In this document: positions 9,580 through 21,200 of the stretch, piece after piece | Numbering within the stretch: the first letter of the stretch is position 1 | Layout: every line of letters starts with the position of its first letter | The notes under the pieces: generated by a model | Database searches by the model: none | Seen by the model: the letters and a program-made list of their open reading frames with translations, nothing else | What the model was told of the DNA's origin: nothing | Translations under genes and position numbers: made by a program | Origin: Lepraria neglecta | Taxonomy: Eukaryota > Ascomycota > Lecanoromycetes > Lecanorales > Stereocaulaceae | Length of the DNA stretch: 64,000 nt | Reading direction: 5' to 3' | Assembly: GCA_033220425.1 (NCBI GenBank) | Contig: CM065651.1 | Coordinates: 3,534,001-3,598,000 of the forward strand

Positions 9580-11046
9580 ATGCCTTTCATATCGCACACG
9601 CCAGAATCTCTCCTGCCTCGATCTGACTCTAAGAACCCTGCGACAACATGTAAGGGCATCACTTCTGCTGGTCGGCCCTGTAGGCGGCCGCTGGGAGCCT
9701 CCCCTCAAGCGTCTCCAACGCCTACGCGAAGATCAAAGAATGGAGTCGTAGCTGTGCTTCAGCCGGATGATGATGACCATGATGGAGCTGCGGCTTTCTT
9801 TTGCTGGCAGCATCAGAATCAGGCTAATACACTGGCGAATGCTGATCGAGATGGGAGGAGGGCGGATATTGTACCACTGCAACAGCGAACGAGTATCGAT
9901 ACCTTGGCTGAGCGTTTGGGGTTCCTAGACGTAGAAGAGGATGATTCCACGCCTCACAAAAATCATAAGAGGCACACAAGACCAGCAAGGAAAGAAACAC
10001 TGCCGCAGAAATGGCAAGATATGGATGGACCATTACTCGCTGTGCCTAGCGAGAAGCAAAGTGCTCGGCAGAGGGAGAAGAGGAAACAACGATCGAGAAC
10101 GGAGTCGAAACTCATGCTTTCTTTGTTCTGCTGTGTCAGACCAGCAGATCTGGATTCTGCTCCTGCGCCACGAGTCCGGAAGTATCATGAAAACGGCCAG
10201 CCAGGTTTCAGGGAGAAGGCTAGGCTGCCTGCATCAGTCCCGTTATCGGGCAGACCAAAGCCTCAAACACAGCGGTATTCATCACATACCGCTACAGTAG
10301 CGGCCTCAGGCAGCCCAATGCCTCATCGCACCTCTCGACCAGGCGGAACATCACCGAATACTAGCAGGCCAGAGTTTCCACGAGACCGTCCATCCCAGAC
10401 TCAGGACCTTCTATCATTGATACCCAAGTCGTTAACACCACAAACCACTTCGGTCCTGCTTGCTGAGCTTGCCAAACCGATATCCCAACATGATGAGGAA
10501 GGCTACATCTACATGTTCTGGCTTACTGATGCTGCAGCTACTGCCCCCGACTCTGGAACTGCATCCTCCTTGCTTGCAGATCCAGCGCCCTCGACGCCTA
10601 ATGGCCGTCGCAAAAGTGATGTCCTTCAAGCCCACGCTGCGCAGCCACGAGGCAGTGGCAACAGCTCCAAAAACAATACGACGCTACTGAAGATCGGTCG
10701 TGCCTCAAATGTACAACGGCGTATGAACGAATGGACGCGTCAATGCGGCTATGATCTCTCTCTCATTCGCTTCTATCCTTACATGCCCACTTCTCAATCT
10801 CGACCAAGCATGTCTACTGCACCGGCTTCGCCTTCGGCTCCTCAGAAGGTGCTGCATACTCACAAAGTAGAGCGACTTATTCATCTTGAGCTGGCAGAGC
10901 AAAGGGTAAAGAGGAGTTGTGAAAGCTGTGGTAAGGAACATCGAGAATGGTTTGAGGTTGATAGTAGTCGAGAAGGTGTGCAGAAAGTAGATGAGGTTGT
11001 TAGACGGTGGGTTGGATGGGGTCAGAGAGCCGGTGGTGCGTGGTGA
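9580..11046 (+). CDS. T5orf172 (DUF1766/GIY-YIG-like) domain protein
   Basis: A single exon of 488 residues starting at the ATG at 9580; the open frame extends upstream only to a GTG. The N-terminus has the pattern CKGITSAGRPCRRPL followed later by FFCWQH (about residues 75-80), a possible Cys/His metal site often seen in this fungal family. A Ser/Pro-rich disordered middle follows. The C-terminal domain from about residue 305 shows GYIYMFWLTD, LLKIGRASNVQRRMNEW (about 370) and VERLIHLELAEQR (about 430), then CESCGKEHREWFEVD. These are hallmarks of the T5orf172 family (Pfam PF10544), a GIY-YIG relative thought to bind or cut DNA. The role in fungi is unknown. Confidence 0.85.
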   Translation: MPFISHTPESLLPRSDSKNPATTCKGITSAGRPCRRPLGASPQASPTPTRRSKNGVVAVLQPDDDDHDGAAAFFCWQHQNQANTLANADRDGRRADIVPLQQRTSIDTLAERLGFLDVEEDDSTPHKNHKRHTRPARKETLPQKWQDMDGPLLAVPSEKQSARQREKRKQRSRTESKLMLSLFCCVRPADLDSAPAPRVRKYHENGQPGFREKARLPASVPLSGRPKPQTQRYSSHTATVAASGSPMPHRTSRPGGTSPNTSRPEFPRDRPSQTQDLLSLIPKSLTPQTTSVLLAELAKPISQHDEEGYIYMFWLTDAAATAPDSGTASSLLADPAPSTPNGRRKSDVLQAHAAQPRGSGNSSKNNTTLLKIGRASNVQRRMNEWTRQCGYDLSLIRFYPYMPTSQSRPSMSTAPASPSAPQKVLHTHKVERLIHLELAEQRVKRSCESCGKEHREWFEVDSSREGVQKVDEVVRRWVGWGQRAGGAW

Positions 11047-11420
11047 TCTATGAGTGGGTAGAATGACGAAGATGATCTTATGAAAGCTTAACGATAGATG
11101 GAAATGCACAGTAGAGGGTGGAAAGGCACATATCAACAGAAGTCTGGGGCGATATACGAGGACATTTCAACAGTAAAATTGAATGGGAGGGCTCCAAGAA
11201 ATGACAAGGAAGTCGCATTAATGAAAACGAATGTTGTGGGGGCAGTTCTATTAGTCTCATCCAGTTGGATAACTAGACCAACATTGGCATGTTTGCAAAT
11301 GCATCAAAGTAATTGACTGGGTATCTTCGCGCTATCAAATTTCATGCCCGTGTTCGCTTTTTCCAGGCATCATGCATGCACATTTCGACCTCTAATCGGC
11401 TATTCTTATCGCTGCCGTCA
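11047..11420. other. Convergent 3' spacer
   Basis: This separates the T5orf172 gene from the 3' end of the minus-strand decapping gene. I see no gene in it. Confidence 0.6.
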
Positions 11421-12154
11421 TCATTGTAGATTCGCCCCCTCCTTCCGAAAAAAATCTAGTAGATACTGCTCGTGGTTCGTATCAACTCCTTGCACAGCCG
11501 ACGTAGGCTCATTCCTCGGCTGGCCCAGCAGAGCCATCAGATCCGGACTTCCTGCCGACGGCCCCTGTTGCTCATACCCATCATTCCCATTCAAGAACCT
11601 ATAGTCCTGCCCCTGCACAACCTCCCCACCAGTCTGTCCCACGAATTCAGCCCTCTGTGCACACTCAAGCATCGTTTGTCCAATCTCCTCCCTAATCCCC
11701 TGCGTACTCCCCTCAGCCTCCTCAAAAATCCAAAGCCCATGAACCGTCTCTCCATCCTGCAGGATAATGTATTCTTCCGTAACCTCCACCTGGTCCGCTT
11801 TTTCCAACCTCAGAATAAAATTCTCCAGCCCCCGCCTATTCAGCACAAAAACCGCATATCCCTCGCCCCTCCCTCCATCGGTCCTTACGATGAATAGACT
11901 TCCTTCAACCCCACTTTTCTCCCATCCTTCCCGCTCGGGATTGAAAAGATAGACGACTGCGAATGGGGCGATTCGAATTATGGAGTGCGTGGTTGGGAGG
12001 TGCCGCTGCAGGACGGAGAGGTTGAGTTGGGCGTCTGTGCGAGTTGAGGTTTGGGAGGGGGGGAGAAGTCGAGGGTTGTGGGGGCGCCTAGGGGGACGTC
12101 GGAGTCGGAGGGGTGGGATGGGTGGTGGGTGTGGTGCGGGAGGAATTTGGCCAT
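11421..12154 (-). CDS. DCP1: mRNA-decapping enzyme subunit Dcp1
   Basis: The EVH1-type Dcp1 fold is recognisable: LNLSVLQRHLPTTHSIIRIA, then APFAVVYLF, WEKSGVEGSLFIV and YAVFVLNRRGLENFILRL, and a GLWIF stretch. Dcp1 activates the Dcp2 decapping enzyme in cytoplasmic mRNA decay. The best start is the ATG at 12154 in strong context (CACCATGGCC), giving MAKFLPHHTHHPSHPSDSD. That frame joins the Dcp1 frame only if one base is added to the G7 run at 12057-12063 (C7 on the coding strand). As the sequence stands, the EVH1 frame has no ATG upstream of the domain. Either the run is one base short in this sequence, or a 5' exon is missing from my model. The C-terminus is Gln/Gly/Asn-rich, ending at 11421. 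Confidence 0.8.
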
Positions 12155-13316
12155 GGTGGATGATTGTTGGTGTGAGTGTAACTGCCCTGGTTGGCGGTGG
12201 GAAGTGGGTTGGGTAGTGAGATTCTCGAAGGTTGTGTAATATATGTTGAGCTAGCTCTAGTGCCGTATTTTTGAGGTGACAGATCAAGTCTTGCCCTCAC
12301 CTTTCTGCCACTCACATTCGAATCTACGTCCCTTTTGAAGACTTCAAGCATTAAATAGTGAGATACCAGGTTCCTGGATCTAAAGTGTAGACCTCGTTGT
12401 CTATGCTCCTAGGAGCTTCGGCTGCCAGCTTCCAGGGTTGAACATGTCGAAAAACGGTTGGCATCTAGCTGCCTGTTTTCTTAAGCCCAGAGTTGACTCG
12501 CGCTCCTCAGCGTGCAAACAATTGCTAGAATCAACTCCTGTCGGTATTTGCGTTTGAACTATTGCACCCTTTAGAAGTCCGAGATTCCTATGGAAGGTGC
12601 TTTCCCCTGGTCCTCCTTCTCGCATCAATGCTAGATGCGCTCCCACCCCCTCCTTCATTGAGTGCCTCAATAGCATGCTATAATTGACATGCTGAGCTAT
12701 ATTGCCAGACACGAGATCGACCTGCATTTCCATTCTCGGAATGGAAGGTGCGCTTCATTGGCGGGTGAGGTGACCAGCAGGCTTCGTCTCTGCATTCGTT
12801 ACACCTAATCAAATTACAATCACAGTCGTATCTTTTTGGAAATAAATAACCCGTAGGCTTAGCGCTATCGCCACTCTAGCAGGTATTATACTAACTTCCA
12901 ACCAGCAACCAAGCTCCCAGTAATTGAACTGTATACCTATTGTAGCCCAATGGCTCTCCCTTATATAGCCAGGTCTCATATATATCGATCTTATTATACG
13001 TTATAGGAGAGGTAGGAAAGTCAATGGTAATTTATAGAAGTATTATCGCCGAAGGAAAGCGTAGCTAAGCGCGATAAGAAAGAAAGTAATAAAGAGGTAG
13101 GAGCCCTACAAGGCCTACCCTAAGCCCCTCTTCTTTCCTTTGTTCTCTAAATCCTGTCATTACTAAATAGACCGAAATCGGAGTCTACAGGCCTTGAGAT
13201 TGGCACCAGATCGTACCAACTAAGGCTTCAGGCTCACAGGGGGCCCAATACAAACCTCGGCGGTAGGAATAAACTGTACGGTCCTCGAAACTACCCAATA
13301 GCCGAAAACCTCTATG
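12155..13316. other. Intergenic with AT-rich decayed tract
   Basis: No gene is supported. About 12790-13150 is AT-rich, poor in CpG and full of TA steps, and resembles an old repeat worn by repeat-induced point mutation. I cannot assign it to a family. Confidence 0.45.
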
Positions 13317-14449
13317 TTATAAGTCCATCCAATTGTCCCACGACCGTTTACAGTCCCACGATAGACAGCTCTGTTCCCCTTCGTCGATTTTCTGCTTTGC
13401 CAGAGACGCAATACCTTTCACAGCGGTAAAGATGGGATCTGCGCTATTATATTGTGTAGTATCGCGTATTCTCGCAGCCGGCCCCGTTCCCACGATTTCT
13501 TCGAGGATTTCTAGAAGCTCGTTATCGTTGGCACGGTCTCCTATGAGTACGAGCTCTGATACTCTTCCAGGAAGTTCGAACCCAGCATCTGTAACTGGCA
13601 AACTTGTGACCTCCTGAAGGAGTCGTCTCCTCTTTAGCAAAAGCTCCTCACTCCATGGAAGATTGGATAGTGAGGCATCAGCCCCGATATCGACGTCCTG
13701 TAAGAAACGATGATCATCGAGTACACCGTTTTCGTCGATGAACAGTCCCGCGGTCAGGGCTGATCTACTATAATCGACAGCAAGAACCAGACGAGTCTCG
13801 TCGATGCCGGAGAGGTAAGACCGGTTCCATGGCATATCATTTGCGAATATAGCAGCTTTGAGCGCAGAAGAGAATCCTCCCAAAGTACGCCTGAGGCCCA
13901 AGCGATTGAGTTCCAGATCCAGCAGATCACGATTTGACTTTGAAAATCCGGTGGAAGTCACCAGGTCACTGGTATTGAGAGGTGTGTCCAGATAGGCTTC
14001 CGTGGCAGCTTGGAGGGCGAGAAGCATAGCATTGATAGGAGGCGTAGTAGGAGCCTGCCACCTTTCTAGTTCTTTGCTCAAGGACTGTGGTATGAATCGC
14101 TTGATGGTTTTATGGCATGTTGAAAACCAATCTTCCCGGAGTTCGTTTGGCGAATTCTGTCCTTCAGCGAGGCTCCGCATCAAGCTTCTGTATCGTTGGC
14201 TTCCCTCGATCTTGGCGATAGAAACAACGCTATGATTAGGGAAGTATACTGCTGACGTGCTAGCCTATGATCAGCTGAAGTTTCCACATAGACGCAACAG
14301 ACTTACCCATAGTCCATCGTGAGATCAAAGCCAACGCCGGGATACTCGAATCGATGAGGGTCTGAGCATTTCCTACAAACCTCGGTCGCACCGACCAAGG
14401 TGTTTGACACGAACAGCGAAAGACCGAGCCAGACGCCGAGAAAACGCAT
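13317..14449 (-). CDS. Secreted-type Hsp70/actin-like ATPase-fold protein
   Basis: The two-exon model starts at the ATG at 14449 with a clear signal peptide (MRFLGVWLGLSLFVSNTLVG). The intron is 14306-14260 (47 nt, GTAAGT...CTGATCATAGGCTAG) and exon 2 runs to the stop at 13317, giving about 361 residues. A degenerate phosphate-1-like motif (GFDLTMDYGTSAVYF) comes first, then a second phosphate-type strand (RLVLAVDYSRSALTAGLF), an adenosine-region-like VLIGDRANDNELLEILEE, and a final helix IFTAVKGIASLAKQK. The order fits the Hsp70/actin ATPase fold, but the protein is much shorter than Hsp70 and has no substrate-binding domain. It may be secreted or lumenal. Catalytic competence is doubtful, since the phosphate loops are divergent. 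Confidence 0.75.
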
Positions 14450-15079
14450 TGAAGAGTGCATCGCTGAGAGGATCAGAGGGTTTGTAGTTTACGGACAGTA
14501 TCTCATTGATGCAAGCAGAGTCCAAATTTTCGACTGAATCCACCAGGACACGTAGATGAAAATTCTTTCGAAAAGTGAAAGAGCCCAATTTCCGCCAAGA
14601 CTGCTTTCGATGCTGAATTTGCGAGGACCAGGAATCCTTTGGTAAATCCCGCGCCTCTCTAAGTGGTGCTACCTGAACGTATGAAACGCTGCAGTTGGAT
14701 CCTTCGCGGTCTTGGCGCACCCTCGGGGGTGAAATAAGAATCCGTACATGCCGAGGTACAGAGAGCCCCACCAAATTTTCTATGTAATTTCTCAACTATC
14801 ATTTAACTTCCCGTCATTGCTCTATCGCCGTTAGTTACAGTTTGTAGCCGTTTTGGGATTGTATCGACACGCTGGTCAATGTGCGGAGTAGACGGAGAGT
14901 GCGCATAGATGAAACAAATCCTTCAAGCTTCATAACTTTAGCTCTTCTTCCAGATTCCAGTCGTCGAGTCCTGAATCCCTCTAAAATTCCTCTTGACGCC
15001 TGAGCTGTTCAATATTTCGAAACCTATGCCGTATAAATTCAGTTGTCGACCGCACGAAGCAAGGCCGTAGAATCAGGAT
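14450..15079. other. Upstream region of the Hsp70-like gene
   Basis: A minus-strand frame (14373-14795) overlaps exon 1 of the Hsp70-like gene in another phase. It has no recognised domain and I treat it as chance. Nothing else is supported. Confidence 0.45.
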
Positions 15080-17055
15080 GCCTCTCCAAGGAGCACTCAC
15101 AGCCTGCGCTGTACCTTTGTGCTTGGGGTGTTTCATAAAAGGTTATTCCGCAGTCTTATTCTTGTATTGGCGCTTTCAATTTCTCGCGATCAAAATCCTT
15201 TAATATCAGTGTATAAGAAGATTATTCCTCGTCGATCATCATGCACTCTGCTCTCAACCTCCATCAGCCTACTAGCCCTTCCCTTCTTTCTATATATATG
15301 TCGGGCTTTGTCCGTCAGATCCGGCCAGTTATGGCTCCAATCACTACGATTTCCAACGTTCTGCTGCTATATTTAGCCTAGACTGTCGTCAGCTCTCCGG
15401 CTCTACGCCCAAATCCAACCGTCGCAGCGCGATAGTCTAGCCCTACACCTAACTTCTTCGATATACCTCCACCTGCGGCCCCATCACTATAGTCATCCGC
15501 TCTTCCTATCTTTACAGCACTTTCCGATTGCGGAGATATGAATAATCCTTCAGAAGCACGTGGGACCTCGTTGAACCTATCAATACAAGGATATATGTAT
15601 ACAGACGGCACCTGCAGCTCGACTCAAAGCCCCATCTTATTATAGGCTGCCAAGGATACTTACTCCATTGCCAATAATGCAGTTGGCTGGTACAATAATT
15701 CTGCAAATACAGGTAGTATTCCGACTGCCCATTATTATAAGTCCTTTCGATTTACTACTTCCTATAAGTACCACAGTCAATCCAGAACATTATACTTGGA
15801 GTCTTTCAAACTCTGGGCGGGCTTCAAATTCAAGTTCAGATCAGCGACCTCACACCAAGCGCTCTGATAGAGCTACCGTGTACACCGGTCAAGACCTCCG
15901 GCTTTCAGCTACTACTATGGCACACATAGGACTACGCAATTCCCCCCCTCCTTCCCAACCCAAATTGCGACCTTTCATGATACCGGGCCTTCCTACAATG
16001 ATATCTTATAATTTTTACTCTTGAAAAATGGGGTGCTGATTTCGGATTTTTTGCAGATATGGGTCCGGACGCAGACACTACGTACAAAGACTAGATCGAC
16101 GGCCCCATCCAGCGGGTAGGAACGTTTAACAGCAAGACGAACAACTATATGATCATCCATTGCAACGATCCAAAAGATTATTGTAGCAGAAAGGTCAATG
16201 GCATGACCATTGGGGGTACGTAGACCTGGGAGTGATTCCCAAAATACTGGGACCGAGACAGATGCTGACTGTTGAGCTTTTGCAGGTTATACATGGACAA
16301 AGACTCACTGGTTTTGGTGGAATTCCTATCATATCAATATGTGCGACGTATTCTGCACAATGAGCACCATCGCACGAACCAAGCAATTCCTACAAGATGC
16401 CTTTAAGGGTCCAGGGGGATCATACGATAATTACAAGAAATATGCTGGAGATCTTACCTGGCTCCAAGTAACTGGAACGGCAGTGCTCCACGAAATGATG
16501 CACACGGATCTCATAGGGGATCCGGGGCCACACATCGATGATGAGTGGGTAGACCCCGACAATATCGGCACAAAAGCCTATGGACCAAAGGCAGTGTGGC
16601 AATTAGTCGATAGGGCTATCAGCAAAGGCGGAGGTGCAAAACGGGCAAGTACCAATGCAGATAGCTACGCCCAAATGAGGACAGCGATGTACTGGTGGAA
16701 AACCAACAGTTTACCGTTCCCTGGGGTACCTGGCAAGCCAACACCCTTCCTTAGTACTATCTCTGGGTCAAATTTGGTGTCAGCGGTAGCAGGCGATGAC
16801 CTAATATCGAATGACCCTAAAGCTAACGATGACGACGGCCCTGTTACGCCCAGTAATTGGGACACCGTTCCAATATTCCTCGACATTGGAAACGTAACAG
16901 ACCCCAACACTGACTGGGATACTCTCTATACCGCAGCAGCAGACCCGTCATTTTTCCCTACACCTACTGCAACCGCTACGGCCGCGCCGACTGGCCTGCC
17001 TTCCGACATTGCAGACCAATCATTATGCGGGGGATGCGAAGGCAACGGTGATTAA
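15080..17055 (+). pseudogene. Decayed secreted zinc-metalloprotease-like gene
   Basis: The best-preserved exon (16286-17055) contains HEMMH (16489-16503) in LHEMMHTDL, followed by YGPKAVWQLVDRAI and a NADSYAQMRTAMYW segment. This HExxH-plus-downstream-NAD(S/N)YA pattern is seen in fungal M35-like secreted metalloproteases. A good intron (16216-16285, GTACGT...CTGAC...TTTTGCAG) joins it to an exon reading GTFNSKTNNYMIIHCNDP. Just upstream that frame meets a TAG (KD-stop-IDGPIQRV). Further upstream, protein-like pieces (for example AAKDTYSIANNAVGWYNNSA at about 15648) lie in different frames separated by stops. The region is AT-rich. I read it as a host protease gene in decay. Extra unrecognised introns could rescue part of it, but not all. 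Confidence 0.55.
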
Positions 17056-17815
17056 GATCGCGACAGAAAGTAGCATAAAGACTATCAAAAAAAAGTGGCA
17101 GATATGGTGGCCACAGTCGCTAAACTGTCAGAGAGCCGATGTTCTTGCACCAACCGAATTGCACCAGGGGCACGAATTGCCAGCTCCCCGGACGGCTTTG
17201 CTGTCGAGCGGCAAAATCGAGCCAAGTGCAGCCTCATGAAAACTATACTATAGTTAGAGGCTGCGATAGAGTACTGGAGATAGTAATATATCAGCGTAAG
17301 TATCGCAGAGTAGCTATATCAAGAATAGACCAATTATGTATTATTCTAGTGTCAATTTTACCAATTTGGGATGTCTTTTAAGCTTTTATGGGGGTTAGAT
17401 CTAGGTACGTAGGGTTTGCACTAAATTTTGGTGGGGGCTATGGAAAAAGATTAAGTTTTTGGAAAACTAAGGTATGTTGAGCTTCCAGTGGCGTCACGGG
17501 GCCTGCCATTAGCATCAACGAGACCTAGACTTTTCCGTAACACTTTAAAAAATTTCGAGTCTCCCCTCGTTCATATACACCTGGTCGCTCTGCTATTGCG
17601 CTGTTGTCGATTGTTCCCTTTGCATTCGTATGCTCAAACTAAAGAGTTGTGTATCCTTTCGGTGCTTCTCCAGCATATACTTGTACTGAGGGAATCATTC
17701 TTACTTCCATGCTGAATCAACACGTTATCTCATCACTTCCCCAGCCACCAAGTGTCACGGGATCGCTAGACGCGTTTCTCTCCGTGGATCCCTGCGTGTC
17801 TATGCCGTGTTGAGT
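17056..17815. other. AT-rich intergenic DNA
   Basis: Low-complexity AT-rich sequence with short runs of A and T and no supported gene. It continues the compositional character of the decayed protease region. Confidence 0.5.
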
Positions 17816-18220
17816 CTCGGATAATACTTAAACGTCTCCTGCCCCTCCTCTTTCTCCTGCTCCCACACATCGTCAACAACACCTTCGAAGAACACCTACC
17901 GCTCTGATAAAGAGTCCCACTCTTATTGACACCCTCCAGAAGATTCTATCCCCCTAGCAGCTCCTCGAGAAGTTGTCATTGATATCCTTGGGCTCTTGTC
18001 GACTTTGTCAACACTCACCAAAGATATATCCAACTCTCCGACGCCTGACACGTACCTCCTACTCCTTCATCCTCTTCTATACTTCCTTTAACACAAAAAA
18101 ATACCAATCTATCCTCGCTCCTGCAATCTACACTTGAGTCAGAGTAACTTGCTTTGGCTCTCCTATCATTGTCTACTATTCTGGACCTTATTCATTCATG
18201 TCTCTTGGCTTCAAAGAATA
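17816..18220 (+). promoter_or_regulatory. Pyrimidine-rich promoter and 5' leader with a 7-codon uORF
   Basis: A C/T-rich tract (about 17830-18110) typical of fungal promoters precedes the large coiled-coil gene. An upstream ATG at 18198 opens a seven-codon reading frame (MSLGFKE) whose stop TAA (18219-18221) overlaps the main ATG (18221-18223) as TAATG. This arrangement could couple termination on the uORF to reinitiation at the main start. Confidence 0.5.
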
Positions 18221-21200
18221 ATGTTTCTACTCCCGAAGCTCAAGAGGCCGAGCTTAATGCCAGATCAGATGCTATCCAAACGCGAGGTAGCTAGTTGGGC
18301 TGGTAGAGGGTTCATGTGGGGTATGAAGCGAACTAGAAACGTGCTGTACAAGGAATATGAGGTAAGATGACCTTTGCTCATCTCATACTAACCATCATGC
18401 TGATATATCTAGGACGATCTCTACTCAGCCGTGCCAACCATATCCATCACGGTATCCGCATCGTGGCCTCTCGCTATTACCATATGCAATGTTGATACGA
18501 CAGCCATTGATGCCAGCACGGCACCATCAGACAATGCCACTGCCCCGGAGACTCCTGAGGCTGTTGGTATTCTTCCAGCTCCTGATATTTGTTATGGGGG
18601 CGTGCCTTTCAACAAAACTTTCCAGGAGATTGCCATATCCGAGGAAGCCGTCTGGAATCCTACATCCTGGATAGTCAGCGGTGAAACATCTGAGTCGTCT
18701 AGAGGGTCACCGGAGGCTCAACCAGAATCTCTGCATGAAGAAGATGGATTCAACACTTTCGATTACCCTCTCAGCCCACATGGATCCTATTCTCCAAGTA
18801 TGGGTCTCACGAACTCGCCCTACGAGCAAACTCTGGTGAAGCTAGCCTTTGATAAGCTGAGGCGTTCGAAGCGCGGACGTAACTCTCTGCGCGGACACAG
18901 CCGTACAACGTCGGGGTCTTCCACCTCAACGCTCCTCAACTCTCCGAATGGAGGGTCAAGGAGGCACTCATTGTTTGCTCTAGACTTGGCGCCATCATCA
19001 TCATCATCATCAAGTTCAGGTCCGACCCTGCTCACAACAACTCTCGCACAAAGCTTGCGAAAGGAGAATTCTGCAGCAGGGGCAGGAGACCTAATTCCAT
19101 ACGGGATTGAACAGAATTATCAAGCGCGTATCTTGGCCATCCAGGATCTCGAAGATACAAATGAGGCCTCAGTTGGAGAGAACCTGGGTCCTTCAGATGC
19201 AAACAGTGTTGAGCACCAACTCCGAGTCAGCATAGACATAGCTAATGCCAAGATCAAGGCATATAAATGGGATATTGCATCACTTAAGAATGAGAAGAAG
19301 ATACTCATAAAGGATGCAGATGCTGTCATACAACGTGTAGCGGGAGTGGCGCAACGACAGCAGTATGAACTCGAGGACCCCAAGGGCAAGGACTCGCAGG
19401 TTCTCCAGAAGAGCCACGACAACCTAAAGACGACGAAAGGTGCTTTGGAGAAGGAGAATATCCGACTTTGTGGGATCATTGACTATCTTCAGATGCGGCA
19501 CGGGCTTCTCCCCTCAAAGCCCTATTTCCTCAATGAAGAGCAGAAAATTCAGGTCAAAGGTTACACTCGTATGGCAGAAAATCATCTTCGTTTCCGCCAA
19601 AATAGCATGGAGTCGCTCCAAGAAAAGGATTTGACAAAGAAGAATCTTGTGTCATTGGTGGTAAGATGTTTTGACCGCATGGCTCGGTTGACATTGTATC
19701 TGGCCGAACGGGGCTTGATATTCATCGATGATGTATACAACGAACTGAGCGAGCTGGTTTTGGCATATCTCAAGATCGACGAGCGCGATATCATGGCGAG
19801 CATGGTAGTGGACATCGATGGGAAAGGCGAAAACAGTGTCAACGGACCACCAGCCGGGAACGAGGCTGAAGCTGAAGCCAGAAACTTGGACTGCGAAGAC
19901 ACACACGATGAGGATCATGAAGTTCGACAGGTTGGTCCCCTTGAAGCCGATGATGAGAATGTACCCAGCTCCGAATCAGCACAAGAGTTACCAGAGACTC
20001 ACAATGTCCGGAGACAGAAAGAGATTGCGGAAGCCGAAGAACATTTACTTGGATCGGTGATGACCGTCGGCTCTGACGGAACGTTGAAGCCTATCGACGT
20101 GACTGAGAAGCGTTTGCCATCAACTTATATCCGACAGGCCTCGAACCAACACGTCGAAGACGAGATGATCAATGACAACACGCTCTCGAAGACGAGTAAG
20201 ACGTCAAGCATTACAAGCAAAGACTTTAGCGACGTGGGTCTCGAAGTCCAGTCTCTCTTTCAGCGTCCCAAGCCTGCTAAGGTTCAAGTACTTATTCCTT
20301 CGGCGCCTAGTAGTCTAGTTGAGGGGCCACCAGGCCAAGGTTCTGTTCCACCGACTTTGAAAGACGACTCGACTGATCGTCATCTCAAGCTCGAGAGTGA
20401 TGATGCCCCACCAAGCAATGGTTCAAGCACCTCTAAGGGAGAAATTGACCTAGCTGTGGTTGCTCTGAACGAAGAGCTCAGGAGATCCGACGAAGCTTTT
20501 TTTAACCGCCCACCATCAGCAGGCAACAATCATGACAATGCTGCGGATGCTGATAGAAACGACGGAAGTGCGGCCGATGATATCAATGCTGGGCGTGAGA
20601 CACAAGATGAAGAAGACTTGGTACAGAACGCCAAGAACGTTCAAGGCCTAGGTGATTCCGCAAGCACTTTATCTTTATCATCCCAAGCGGCAGCCGCGGA
20701 AGATGTTGATGACGGAAAGCTTGCACTTCAAGATGAGGAGACTATATCGCAAAATCCTTACGCCAAGATCCTAGCTCCCCCAGATAGTATCCCCTCGTCA
20801 TCCAGCAGTGTATCCAACGACGAACAGGCTGGGGCAGACAATCATGTAGTATCAATCGAAACACAACCCAGCACGGACGAGAATGATGCCACCATTGATT
20901 CAAGTCCTGAAGACGGAACGCTCGATAGGAAGAGTCTTCTGGATGACGCCATGTTCTCGAATGATTATGAAGCTATCACGGATTTCAATCAAGTCGAAGA
21001 CGAAGATATCTCCGATAATGAAGACCAAATTTTCCAGGATGAAAATGGGGCAGAAGTTAAAATTCTTGATCAGAGAGAAACGGAATCAGGTGTCCAAATC
21101 GCTGTGAACTACAAGGGCGAGACCGTTTGGGTCATGAAGCGTAAGAAGGGGGATTTCTATGTTCCCCACGTCCATCCAGAGTGGGCCTCATTCGAGCGGT

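Noticed and set aside
12401-12733. 110-residue minus-strand frame
   Set aside because: No domain, no secretion signal and no splice context; it lies in non-coding-looking DNA.
14373-14795. 140-residue minus-strand frame upstream of and overlapping the Hsp70-like gene
   Set aside because: It overlaps the signal-peptide exon in another phase, has no known domain and no supporting splice sites.
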